Positions 1 through 7,242 of a stretch of 34,827 nt of DNA are shown here, piece by piece. The stretch spans positions 1-34,827 of the forward strand of contig JAEZCR010000184.1 in assembly GCA_023433465.1 (NCBI GenBank), in the 5' to 3' direction. The stretch's first letter is position 1. The number at the start of each line of letters is the position of its first letter. A model generated the notes under the pieces. That model had not been told where the DNA came from, ran no database searches, and was given only the letters and a program-made list of their open reading frames with translations. Source of the DNA: Pseudomonadota bacterium. Its GTDB lineage: Bacteria > Pseudomonadota > Gammaproteobacteria > Steroidobacterales > Steroidobacteraceae. Position numbers and translations under genes: made by a program.

Positions 1-42
1 CCGGGAGAAGATGCCTCACCGGTGCGTCGCCGCTTCTCCCGG
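1..42. terminator. Hairpin downstream of the MFS gene
   Basis: A perfect 10-bp inverted repeat (CCGGGAGAAG at 1-10 and CTTCTCCCGG at 33-42) encloses a 22-base loop that itself holds CACCGGTG (17-24). On the + strand it is followed by CTTTTCC. It lies about 27 bases beyond the stop of the minus-strand MFS gene, so it could end that transcript or one entering from the left. The T-tract is weak, so a role in termination is inferred. Confidence 0.35.
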
Positions 43-49
43 CTTTTCC

Positions 50-60
50 GTGCCAGGCAC
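50..60. repeat. Short extragenic palindrome GTGCC-A-GGCAC
   Basis: GTGCCAGGCAC is a perfect 5-bp inverted repeat with a one-base centre, lying between the hairpin at 1-42 and the MFS stop codon. From memory, GGTGCCTGGCAC-type palindromes recur between genes in several gamma- and betaproteobacteria. One copy here cannot show that it is repeated. Confidence 0.3.
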
Positions 61-68
61 CGTCTTTC

Positions 69-1742
69 CTACGACAGCGGCGGATCGATGGGTGGCTCCG
101 ACGTCGCTGGCAGGGGAGCGCGCGTGCTCTGACGTTCGATCATGCGCCGCACGCGCGGCCCGCCGGGCCCGCGATGCAGCGCGCGGAGGCGCTGTGGAAT
201 CAGCGCGTCGTGGTGAGTGATGCGGCTGTTGTGGCGGATGTAGTCCAGCCACGTGGGTGTCTCGTAGCGCTCTATCCAGATCCCGGGATCGGCCAGGTCG
301 CGCAGCAACCGCCAGTTGCGCGCGCCATCGCGGCGCCGGATGCGTCGGCGCTCGGTCATCGCGGCCAGGAACTCGACGATGTCGCTCTCGCGGATGTGGT
401 ATTCGATCGTGATCACGACCGGGCCGGTCCGCGCATCGACCGGTACCGCGGTGCTCGGCTCCTTCCAGCTTTCCAGCAGATCGAGATTGAGCTCCGTCGT
501 CTGCGCCAGCGGCAGCCAGCGGCCGAGCGCCGCCGTTGCCAGCATGACGGCCGCGGCGATCGACAATGCCGCACTGACACTCAGAGCCGCCGCGACCTCG
601 CCCCACAGCCAGCTACCCGCGGCGAGTCCTCCGAACGCGGCCATCTGGTAGAGCGACAACGCGCGGGCGACTACCCATCGCGGCGCCGACATCTGCACCG
701 ACACGTTGAATGTCGCGAGCGCCAGCAGCCAGCCTGCGCCGGCAACGAACATGCCGACCATGGTCGCGGTCGTCAGGTTGGTCAGTCCGACGATGGCCGT
801 GGCGCCCGCGAACGCGACGGTGGCCGACCGTACGATGCCTTCGGTCGACATCACCTGCCGCAGCCGCGCATTGCCGAGCGCGCCGCCGACGGCGCCGAGC
901 CCGAACGCGCCTAACAACAGGCCGTAGGTCAGCGGACCTCCGCCGAGCTGGAATTTCGCCACCACCGGCAACAACGCCATGACGGAACTCGCCGCGATAC
1001 CGAATACCGCGCTTCGCAGCAGCACGGTGCTGATCGCGGGCGACATCGCGACGTAGCGGATTCCGGCCGAGACCGCGAGGCCGAGCGTCTCGCGCGGCAG
1101 TGCACTGTGCGGACGAACGGGCCGCCAGCGCGCGAGCACCGTTATCAGCGGGAGATAACTGAGCGCGTTCACCGCGAACGCGGCGGCGGCGCCCGCGGCC
1201 GCCACGATGAGGCCGCCGATCGCAGGTCCGATGCTGCGCGCGATGTTGAAACCCATGCTGTTGAGCGCCACGGCACCGGGCAACTCCGCGCGCGGCACCA
1301 TGTCGCCGACGGAGGCCTGCCAAGCCGGCGCGTTGAACGCCGTTCCGCAGCCGATCGCGAACGTGAACGCCAGTAGCAGCCACGGGGTGATCAACCCCGT
1401 CCATGCGCACGTCATCAGCGCGACCGACGCGAGAAACAGGAAAATCTGCGCGCCCAGCATCACCTTGCGCCGGTCGTGATTGTCGGCCATCGCTCCCGCG
1501 ACCAGGGACAGCAGCACGATCGGCAACGTGAGCGAGGTCTGAACCAGCGCGACCATGTCCGCGGATTGGGTGATCGAAATCATCAACCACGCCGCGCCCA
1601 CCGACTGGATGAGGCCGCCGAGACTCCCGAGCGAGTTCGCGGCCCAGACATTCCGGAACACCGGATATCGCAATGGCGACAACGCGGACGGCGGCTGCGT
1701 CGCCTGCGGTGATTCCGGGTCGGTGGAGGTCATGGGTGACAC
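69..1742 (-). CDS. MFS transporter with C-terminal soluble domain (MFS_3/EntS-like)
   Basis: A 557-residue major facilitator protein of the inner membrane, probably a proton-driven exporter. Hydrophobic helices run from about residue 35 to 415. The cytoplasmic loop between helices 2 and 3 carries the MFS motif A signature (GAMADNHDRRKVM, about 83-95). After the last helix a soluble tail of about 120 residues follows (VVITIEYHIRESDIVEFLAAM...), resembling the monooxygenase-like C-terminal region found in some MFS_3 (transmembrane secretion effector) proteins. The substrate cannot be read from sequence; relatives export siderophores or drugs. The ATG at 1742 is used, with a second in-frame ATG nine bases later. 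The gene is divergent from the TIM-barrel gene at 1814. Confidence 0.8.
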   Translation of the reverse strand: MSPMTSTDPESPQATQPPSALSPLRYPVFRNVWAANSLGSLGGLIQSVGAAWLMISITQSADMVALVQTSLTLPIVLLSLVAGAMADNHDRRKVMLGAQIFLFLASVALMTCAWTGLITPWLLLAFTFAIGCGTAFNAPAWQASVGDMVPRAELPGAVALNSMGFNIARSIGPAIGGLIVAAAGAAAAFAVNALSYLPLITVLARWRPVRPHSALPRETLGLAVSAGIRYVAMSPAISTVLLRSAVFGIAASSVMALLPVVAKFQLGGGPLTYGLLLGAFGLGAVGGALGNARLRQVMSTEGIVRSATVAFAGATAIVGLTNLTTATMVGMFVAGAGWLLALATFNVSVQMSAPRWVVARALSLYQMAAFGGLAAGSWLWGEVAAALSVSAALSIAAAVMLATAALGRWLPLAQTTELNLDLLESWKEPSTAVPVDARTGPVVITIEYHIRESDIVEFLAAMTERRRIRRRDGARNWRLLRDLADPGIWIERYETPTWLDYIRHNSRITHHDALIPQRLRALHRGPGGPRVRRMIERQSTRAPLPATSEPPIDPPLS

Positions 1743-1800
1743 AGTTTGAATGAGCGGAGGACGAAGTGGTGTAGGCCCGCAGGAGACCCGCGACCTGCAC

Positions 1801-1806
1801 TACAAT
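1801..1806 (+). promoter_or_regulatory. -10-like box TACAAT placed for a leaderless mRNA
   Basis: TACAAT matches the sigma-70 -10 consensus at five of six positions. It ends 7 bases before the ATG at 1814, so transcription would start at or beside the start codon. No Shine-Dalgarno sequence precedes that ATG, and no convincing -35 box was found. Confidence 0.4.
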
Positions 1807-1813
1807 GCCAGGC

Positions 1814-2710
1814 ATGCAAAGACGGACTTTCCTGATTCACGGCGGCGGCTTGATCATTTCCATCGCGACCGCCTCGAGCTCCGCGCGCGCCGCGCAATAC
1901 GGCACCGACCGCGTCGGCATGGGCACGGTTATCTTCCGCAACCGGTTCGCGCAGACCAAGCCGAAAGACGCGAGCGAGATCAAGAGCCCGCTGACCCTGC
2001 TCGAAGTGCCGGCGTACTACGTCGACCGCTTCGGCGTCCGCAATCTCGAATTCTGGAGCCATCACTTCGAGTCGCTCGAGGCGCCGTACCTCGCGGAACT
2101 GCGGGATCGGATCAAGGCCGCCGGCACTCGGCTCATCAACGTACAGCTCGACGGGAACTACGATCTCGCCAGCGCGAACGAGGAGGAGCGCCAGCGCAGC
2201 CTCGACAACGCTCGCAAGTGGATAGACGCGACGGCGTTTCTCGGCAGCCGTTCGATCAGGATCAATCCAGGCAAGGCGGGCAGCCCGGTGGACAAGAGCA
2301 TCGCCTCGATGAAGGAGTTGAACTCGTACTGCCGCTCGAAAGGCCTGCCTCTGCTCACCGAGAACCACTTCGGTCTCGAGATGGATCCCGCGATCCACCT
2401 GCGAATCCGCGAGGCCGCGGGGCCCGGGAACTTCTACACGCTGCCCGACTTCGGCAACTACCCGGTCGAGACGATGTGGGAATCGCTCGCGAAGATCATC
2501 CCGTATGCCTACGTCGTTTCCGCGAAGGCCGTGGACTTCGACCCGAAAGGGGGACACCTTTCCTACGACTTCGACCGCTGCGTGCAGTTGTGCGAGCGCG
2601 CAGGCTTCAAGGGCATTTATCTCGTCGAGCAGTGGAGCCGCAAGGAGCAGGAATTCGACTCGGAGAAGATCGCCGACTGGCTGCTGCAGCGCGTTCAGGC
2701 GAATATCTAG
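1814..2710 (+). CDS. Secreted sugar phosphate isomerase/epimerase-like TIM-barrel protein
   Basis: A 298-residue protein with a Tat-like signal (MQRRTFLIHGGG, hydrophobic stretch, then SARAAQ) that should place it in the periplasm. The rest looks like the xylose isomerase-like TIM barrel family. Barrel-type elements include NLEFWSHHFESLE, RLINVQLDGNY, GSRSIRINPGK and LLTENHFGLEMD, with glutamate, histidine and aspartate residues suited to a divalent metal. The substrate is unknown. An in-frame ATG lies at 1805, but 1814 gives a normal Tat signal and sits 7 bases after a -10-like TACAAT. A secreted member of this mostly cytoplasmic fold is also seen in periplasmic sugar pathways, so a sugar or inositol-type substrate is a guess. 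Confidence 0.75.
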   Translation: MQRRTFLIHGGGLIISIATASSSARAAQYGTDRVGMGTVIFRNRFAQTKPKDASEIKSPLTLLEVPAYYVDRFGVRNLEFWSHHFESLEAPYLAELRDRIKAAGTRLINVQLDGNYDLASANEEERQRSLDNARKWIDATAFLGSRSIRINPGKAGSPVDKSIASMKELNSYCRSKGLPLLTENHFGLEMDPAIHLRIREAAGPGNFYTLPDFGNYPVETMWESLAKIIPYAYVVSAKAVDFDPKGGHLSYDFDRCVQLCERAGFKGIYLVEQWSRKEQEFDSEKIADWLLQRVQANI

Positions 2711-2763
2711 ATCACTCGCGGAGGGGCTAAACTGGCGCCGCCGCACCTCAGAAGGAGTCAACC

Positions 2764-3126
2764 GTGCGGAAAGCTCTCTTTCTCGCGCTCGCCTTGATCG
2801 GGATTTCGGCTCACGCGGCCGACCGTCCGACTCGCACCACTGTCGACCTTCGCGATCAGGCATCGCTGGCGCAGTTGAAGGCATCGAATCCCGCGCACTT
2901 CGAGAAGATCCAGAAAATCCTCGAGGGTCTCGAAGAAGATCCGCAGCGTGCCGAGAGCGACTGGCTCCAGGTGCAGTTCGAAGCGAGCGACGTTTTCCTC
3001 GCTCGCGACCTGCTCAAGACCAGCAACCCGCCGCGGCAGCTCCTGCAGTTCACGCTCGATGACGTGCGCTACCGGATGCACCTCACGCGCAGGGATCTGC
3101 GTCCCTCGTGGATGCAGGCGAAGTAG
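2764..3126 (+). CDS. Small secreted protein of unknown function
   Basis: A 120-residue protein starting at GTG 2764, preceded by a good ribosome binding site (AGAAGGAG, about 7 bases upstream). Residues 1-18 form a signal peptide ending in AHA. The mature part is charged and probably helical (LRDQASLAQLKASNPAHFEKIQKILEGLEEDPQ), with no cysteines, no membrane segment and no motif I recognise. It follows the TIM-barrel gene after 53 bases on the same strand and may share its transcript, although its own strong ribosome binding site suggests efficient independent translation. I can assign no function. Confidence 0.7.
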   Translation: MRKALFLALALIGISAHAADRPTRTTVDLRDQASLAQLKASNPAHFEKIQKILEGLEEDPQRAESDWLQVQFEASDVFLARDLLKTSNPPRQLLQFTLDDVRYRMHLTRRDLRPSWMQAK

Positions 3127-3339
3127 TCAACGGGCATCGACGATCTGGATGTAACCAACCAGTCTCGCGCCCTGCCGCACTTCGCGCTTTTCGGTGCCAC
3201 CCAGGCATATCTCATTGTCGGCCAGAAGCATGTGAACGCATTCTTCACATGTGGGCGACGAAGGACGATAGAGGATTTCGCCGGACCGCCCGTGACTCCT
3301 CCCGTCAGCGGACTCCAACGGGGTGGGGGATTGGCGCAA
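3127..3339 (-). CDS. Possible small protein with a CEEC motif (doubtful)
   Basis: An open frame of 70 codons ends directly against the stop of the preceding + strand gene (stop codons at 3124-3126 and 3127-3129, convergent). The C-terminal half reads like ordinary protein (CEECVHMLLADNEICLGG... then ARLVGYIQIVDAR) and contains a CxxC pair that could bind metal or form a disulfide. The N-terminal half is rich in S, P, R and G and less convincing, and there is no clear ribosome binding site. It lies in a 323-base stretch (3127-3449) that holds no other gene candidate. It may be a real small gene, a remnant or chance. Confidence 0.3.
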   Translation of the reverse strand: MRQSPTPLESADGRSHGRSGEILYRPSSPTCEECVHMLLADNEICLGGTEKREVRQGARLVGYIQIVDAR

Positions 3340-3405
3340 TCAGTATTCGTTCTGACTCCGAGTCGGGATCCGGTCTGGCGCGCGCGAGGGAAGGCACGTT
3401 GGCTC

Positions 3406-3422
3406 ACTTTCGCCTCGAAAGT
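3406..3422. terminator. Hairpin downstream of the DUF3187 gene
   Basis: ACTTTCG-CCT-CGAAAGT is a perfect 7-bp stem with a three-base loop, 28 bases beyond the stop of the minus-strand DUF3187 gene. No T-tract follows on the minus strand, so a transcript-end or stabilising role is only inferred. Confidence 0.3.
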
Positions 3423-3449
3423 CGCCCACTTCAGGACTACTGAGGCCTG

Positions 3450-4532
3450 TCAGGGCAGCCACACCAGGCCGAGCTGGAACGCGACATCGGGCGTGTTGTT
3501 GATGTTCTGCACGTTCTCGGTGACCCCGAAGGAATAGACGATGTCGCCGCGGCGGTGCCGGACGCCCGCGGTGACCTGATACTTGTTGCCCAACAACTCC
3601 TCGAGATCGGTCTCGCGACGTGAGTACTGGCTGGTGCTCGCGTATCCCTGCAGGCTCACGTTGGTGTTTTCGGTCAGCGCGTACTCATATCCGATGATCA
3701 GTGTCGGCACGATCTGCCGCTCGTGGTGCACGAGGAAATCACCGCCAGCGAAGTACACCGCGCTGGCGTTCGCATAGAAGGCCTGGCGTTTGCCCAGCCA
3801 CTGCGCAGATGCTTGCAATCCGTAGTCGGTGCGTCCCGTCGACAACATCAGCCGCCTGCCGTCGAGCGGAACTTTCACCGCCGCCTCGAAGGAAACCTGC
3901 CACGCGCGGCCGAGTGGAATGCCCGAGTAACGCAGCCCGATGGTGGGATCGAGAAATCCGCCGCTCGTGGGCGAGCCGCCGAGCTGGGTGTACGACGTGG
4001 ACTTGAGGTCGTAGATCACGTTGACTTCGTTGCGCCGCACCGCCGGCCGGCCGAAGGTGCTGAGGCCGAACACGTCGTGGAATTTCTCGACGGTGCCATC
4101 GAGGTATCCACCTTCGTACGACACCGCGCTCGTGATCAGGTAGGCAGACAGCCGCGGCGTGATCTGGTGATGCAGCGTCACGTCGACCATCGTCATCTCG
4201 AGATCGACCAGGTAGTTTTCGCCGGGCAGGTCGTGGATTGCGGCCACTTCCTCCTCGCCGAGCGCGCGCCGGCCGCTCGCCTCGAGTCCCGTCAGGTATT
4301 CCTCGACGCGCGGACTCATGGCCCAGGTGTTCTGCGAGGCGAACTCCGTTTCGATCGCCCAACCACCGGGCTCGATCGATACCGCGTGCGCGGGCCGCAT
4401 GTCGAGCCGCAGGAATCCGAAAGGCGACAGATCGCGCGCGCGCAATGGGCCATAGAAATCCGCCGCAGGCGCGGACGCAACGCCGAGCGCGAACAACACG
4501 AGGAAAGCAATCGACGCATGCAGGAATCTCAT
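3450..4532 (-). CDS. DUF3187 family outer-membrane protein
   Basis: A 360-residue protein with a Sec signal peptide (MRFLHASIAFLVLFALGVASAPA, cleavage near residue 23). The body is rich in alternating polar and hydrophobic strands and in aromatic residues, and ends in VWLP. Segments such as ITPRLSAYLITSAVSYEGGYLDG, GLRYSGIPLGRAWQVSFEAAVKVPL and YQVTAGVRHRRGDIVYSFGVTEN look like membrane beta-hairpins. This agrees with DUF3187, a family of predicted beta-barrels without assigned function. It follows the MHS symporter on the same strand after about 140 bases. A role in uptake or envelope architecture is possible, but nothing here specifies one. Confidence 0.75.
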   Translation of the reverse strand: MRFLHASIAFLVLFALGVASAPAADFYGPLRARDLSPFGFLRLDMRPAHAVSIEPGGWAIETEFASQNTWAMSPRVEEYLTGLEASGRRALGEEEVAAIHDLPGENYLVDLEMTMVDVTLHHQITPRLSAYLITSAVSYEGGYLDGTVEKFHDVFGLSTFGRPAVRRNEVNVIYDLKSTSYTQLGGSPTSGGFLDPTIGLRYSGIPLGRAWQVSFEAAVKVPLDGRRLMLSTGRTDYGLQASAQWLGKRQAFYANASAVYFAGGDFLVHHERQIVPTLIIGYEYALTENTNVSLQGYASTSQYSRRETDLEELLGNKYQVTAGVRHRRGDIVYSFGVTENVQNINNTPDVAFQLGLVWLP

Positions 4533-4643
4533 GCGTCACATTTTCGAAAAGCCGCGGCCCCGGCGACGAGCCGAAGGAGGCGAGGAGACGAGCTATCGAA
4601 AGAGGTAGGGGGCGGTCACCGTTGTGGGAGACCGCGTAGGAAG

Positions 4644-4669
4644 GTTCCGACCGCCGGCGGCCGCGGAAC
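4644..4669. terminator. GC-rich hairpin beyond the MHS symporter
   Basis: GTTCCG (4644-4649) and CGGAAC (4664-4669) pair around a GCCGGC-containing centre, two bases past the symporter stop codon. A second inverted pair, GCGGTC (4612-4617) and GACCGC (4630-4635), follows on the transcript side. The T-tract is poor, so these are candidate terminator or stabilising structures only. Confidence 0.3.
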
Positions 4670-4671
4670 GT

Positions 4672-6003
4672 TCAGCGATCGTGCATCGTCTTGCGATTGA
4701 CGTACAGCGCGATGAGCGTGGCGAGCGCGCCCGACAGTAGGTAGACGCCCGCGAACGCCAGGCCGAACTGGCTGGAAAACATGAGCGCGACCCAGGGCGC
4801 GAACCCGGCGCCAAACAACCATGCCATGTCCGACGTCATGGCCGAACCTGTGTAGCGATACTGGATGGGGAACGCGGCCGCCACGGCGCCGGACGCCTGG
4901 CCGAAGGACAGGCCGAGCAGCACGTAGCCCGAAGCCATGAATACCGCCTCGCCCATCTCGCCGCCGCCGAGCAGTTGTGGTGCAAAACCGCTGAAGGCCG
5001 CGATCGCCGCGGCGGTGCCGCCCAACAAGGTCCTGCGGCCGACGCGGTCGGCGAGGTAGCCCGAGGCATAGATGGAGCACACGCCGAGCGCGGCGCCGAT
5101 CGCCTGCATCACGAGGAAGCGCGCCGGGTTGTCCTGCGTGTACAGGAACACCCACGACAGCGGAAACACCGTCACCATGTGGAACAGCGCGAAACTCGCG
5201 AGCGGCGCGAATGCACCGATGACGATGGTGCGCCCACCGTGGCGGATCGTCTCGCCGATGTTCGAGGGCTGCAGCTCGCGCGACTCGAAGGCCTCGGTGT
5301 ATTCGGGCGTCACGACGATGCGCAGGCGAGCGAACAGCGCGACCACGTTGATCGCGAAGGCGACGAAGAACGGGAAGCGCCAGCCCCAGTCGAGGAAATC
5401 CGCGCCGGAGAGCTGGCTGATGATGTACGCGAACAGGGCGCTCGCGATCGCGAGGCCCAGCAATGCGCCGAGCTGCGGAATCATTGCGTAGTAGCCGCGG
5501 CGGTTCTGCGGCGCGTACAACGCGAGCAGCGTCGGCAATCCGTCCCAGGAACCCCCCATCGCGAGGCCCTGGCCGCAGCGCAACAAAATCAGGATCCACA
5601 CCGACCAGATGCCGACCTGGTCGTACCCCGGCAGGAAGCCGAGCGCCACGGTGGAGGTGCCCAACAGGAACAGGGCGACCAGTAGTTTCATGCCGCGGCC
5701 GAAGGTGCGGTCGATGGCGGTGAAGATGACCGTTCCGATGGGGCGCGCGAGGAACGCGACCGCGAACACCGCGAACGAATACAGCGTTCCGGTCAGTTCG
5801 TCGACGAACGGAAACACGCGCTGTGGGAATACGACCACGGACGCGATGGCATAGACGAAGAAATCGAAGAATTCGGAGGTGCGGCCGATGATGACGCCGA
5901 TGGCGATGTCCCCGGGACGAACCTCCGCGGCATGCGCCTCGTTGATGCGGCGCGCATCGCGCTCCAGCGAGGTGGTTGGGGTACCTGTTCGAGGGTTGGA
6001 CAT
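4672..6003 (-). CDS. MFS transporter, metabolite:H+ symporter (MHS) type
   Basis: A 443-residue inner-membrane protein with about twelve hydrophobic helices. The N-terminal pattern (GVIIGRTSEFFDFFVYAIASVVVFPQRVFP, then FLARPIGTVIFTAIDRTFGRGMKLL) is characteristic of the MHS branch, which includes ShiA, KgtP and ProP and imports organic acids, osmolytes or aromatic compounds with protons. The acidic residues in helix 1 and the ARPIG...DRTFGR loop are the family hallmarks. AAGGGG lies upstream of the ATG at 6003 as a ribosome binding site. The gene is divergent from the cyo operon. The substrate is undetermined. Confidence 0.8.
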   Translation of the reverse strand: MSNPRTGTPTTSLERDARRINEAHAAEVRPGDIAIGVIIGRTSEFFDFFVYAIASVVVFPQRVFPFVDELTGTLYSFAVFAVAFLARPIGTVIFTAIDRTFGRGMKLLVALFLLGTSTVALGFLPGYDQVGIWSVWILILLRCGQGLAMGGSWDGLPTLLALYAPQNRRGYYAMIPQLGALLGLAIASALFAYIISQLSGADFLDWGWRFPFFVAFAINVVALFARLRIVVTPEYTEAFESRELQPSNIGETIRHGGRTIVIGAFAPLASFALFHMVTVFPLSWVFLYTQDNPARFLVMQAIGAALGVCSIYASGYLADRVGRRTLLGGTAAAIAAFSGFAPQLLGGGEMGEAVFMASGYVLLGLSFGQASGAVAAAFPIQYRYTGSAMTSDMAWLFGAGFAPWVALMFSSQFGLAFAGVYLLSGALATLIALYVNRKTMHDR

Positions 6004-6044
6004 CGTGGCCCCTTTTTAGCGCCGAAGAGGGCCGAGGGGTATGG

Positions 6045-6050
6045 GACAAT
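6045..6050 (+). promoter_or_regulatory. -10-like box GACAAT ahead of cyoA
   Basis: GACAAT ends 7 bases before the ATG at 6058, the same layout as TACAAT before the gene at 1814. It lies in the divergent region between the MHS symporter and cyoA. No -35 box stands out. Use by sigma-70 with a leaderless mRNA is inferred from spacing and from the lack of a Shine-Dalgarno sequence. Confidence 0.35.
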
Positions 6051-6057
6051 TTGCCCC

Positions 6058-7242
6058 ATGTCGCCCGGCGCGTCTATCAAGTATTTTGCGCACATGAAGG
6101 GACTGCTGAGAACGGCTCCGATTCTGCTTGCGTGCCTGGCGCTCGCGGGCTGCGACTGGGTGGTGCTGGATCCCGGCGGCGACGTGGCCGCGCGCGAGCG
6201 CGACCTGCTGGTCACATCCACGTGGCTGATGTTGCTCATCATCGTGCCGGTCATGGCGCTGACGGCGTGGTTCGCGTGGCATTACCGGCAGGGCAACAGC
6301 AAGGCGCCCTACGAACCCGACTGGCATCACTCCATGCGGCTCGAGCTCGTGATCTGGTCCGCGCCGCTGCTCATCGTCATCTGTCTCGGCACGCTGACCT
6401 GGCTCGGTACCCACCTGCTGGATCCGTTCCGCAAGCTCGACCGCATCGACGAAAAACGAATGCTCACGGGAGAGACGCGCGAGCTCGTGATCAACGTGGT
6501 GGCGCTCGACTGGAAATGGCTGTTCATCTATCCGCAGCACGGCATCGCCACCGTCAACGAATTCGTGGTGCCGGTGGATCAGCCCGTGATGATGAACATC
6601 ACCTCGACGTCCGTCATGAACTCGCTGTACATCCCCGAGCTTGCCGGCATGGTCTACGCGATGCCGCGCATGCAGACGCGGCTGCACGGAGTCATGAACG
6701 AGATTGGCGAGTCACGCGGCTTCTCGGCCAACTACAGCGGCGCGGGCTTCTCCGGCATGCGCTTCGTCGTGCGCAGCGTCGAGACGGCGGAGTTCGACAA
6801 GTGGGTGGAGGACGTGCGCGCCAATCACGAGTCGCTGACGCGCGATCGGTACATCGCGCTCGCGAAGCCCTCCGAAAACGAACCGCCGCAACGGTTCTCC
6901 TCGGTACACGAGAGGTTGTTCGACTACATCCTGGGCGGATGCGTCGAAGCGGGACGCATGTGCGCGCACGACATGATGGCGATCGACCGCCGTGGCGGCC
7001 TCGGGCTCGCGAGCGCCAACGTGAACGTGGCGCGCTCACCTGGCGCGCGGCGCGCGGTGTTCGGGGCTGACTACTCGCACCTCGTCGGCCAGTGCAAACT
7101 GCCGCCGGCCGATCCGCTCGAGGATCTCTATATGCCGGCCGACCGTGCGCCGCTGCTCGGCGCTGGTCTTCCGCTGCCCGGAATGGACTTCGAAACGCCG
7201 CTGCTCGCCGGCGCCGACACCGATACGGCAATGACTCCATGA
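6058..7242 (+). CDS. cyoA: Cytochrome bo3 ubiquinol oxidase subunit II
   Basis: Subunit II of the proton-pumping terminal quinol oxidase. A lipoprotein signal ends in LALAGC. Two transmembrane helices follow (LLVTSTWLMLLIIVPVMAL and LVIWSAPLLIVICLGTLTW), then the periplasmic cupredoxin domain (DWKWLFIYP, ATVNEF, SVMNSLYIPELAGMVYAMPRMQTRLH, YSGAGFSGMRF). The CuA ligands of cytochrome c oxidases (CxxxC plus H and M) are absent, which assigns it to the quinol branch. The C-terminal tail is about 70 residues longer than in E. coli and carries CVEAGRMCAHDMMAIDRRGGLG. Starts at 6058 or 6094 are both possible. Neither has a ribosome binding site; 6058 follows a -10-like box and 6094 gives a shorter signal peptide. 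The stop overlaps the cyoB start. Confidence 0.92.
   Translation: MSPGASIKYFAHMKGLLRTAPILLACLALAGCDWVVLDPGGDVAARERDLLVTSTWLMLLIIVPVMALTAWFAWHYRQGNSKAPYEPDWHHSMRLELVIWSAPLLIVICLGTLTWLGTHLLDPFRKLDRIDEKRMLTGETRELVINVVALDWKWLFIYPQHGIATVNEFVVPVDQPVMMNITSTSVMNSLYIPELAGMVYAMPRMQTRLHGVMNEIGESRGFSANYSGAGFSGMRFVVRSVETAEFDKWVEDVRANHESLTRDRYIALAKPSENEPPQRFSSVHERLFDYILGGCVEAGRMCAHDMMAIDRRGGLGLASANVNVARSPGARRAVFGADYSHLVGQCKLPPADPLEDLYMPADRAPLLGAGLPLPGMDFETPLLAGADTDTAMTP

Noticed and set aside
3232..3537. Plus-strand open frame of 101 codons in the gap before the DUF3187 gene
   Set aside because: It runs into the antisense of a well-supported gene, lacks a ribosome binding site and has no protein-like pattern.
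6058..7242. Cytochrome c oxidase subunit II (coxB)
   Set aside because: The CuA ligand cysteines are missing from the cupredoxin domain and subunit I has the quinol-site residues R82, D86, H109 and Q112, so the enzyme is a quinol oxidase.
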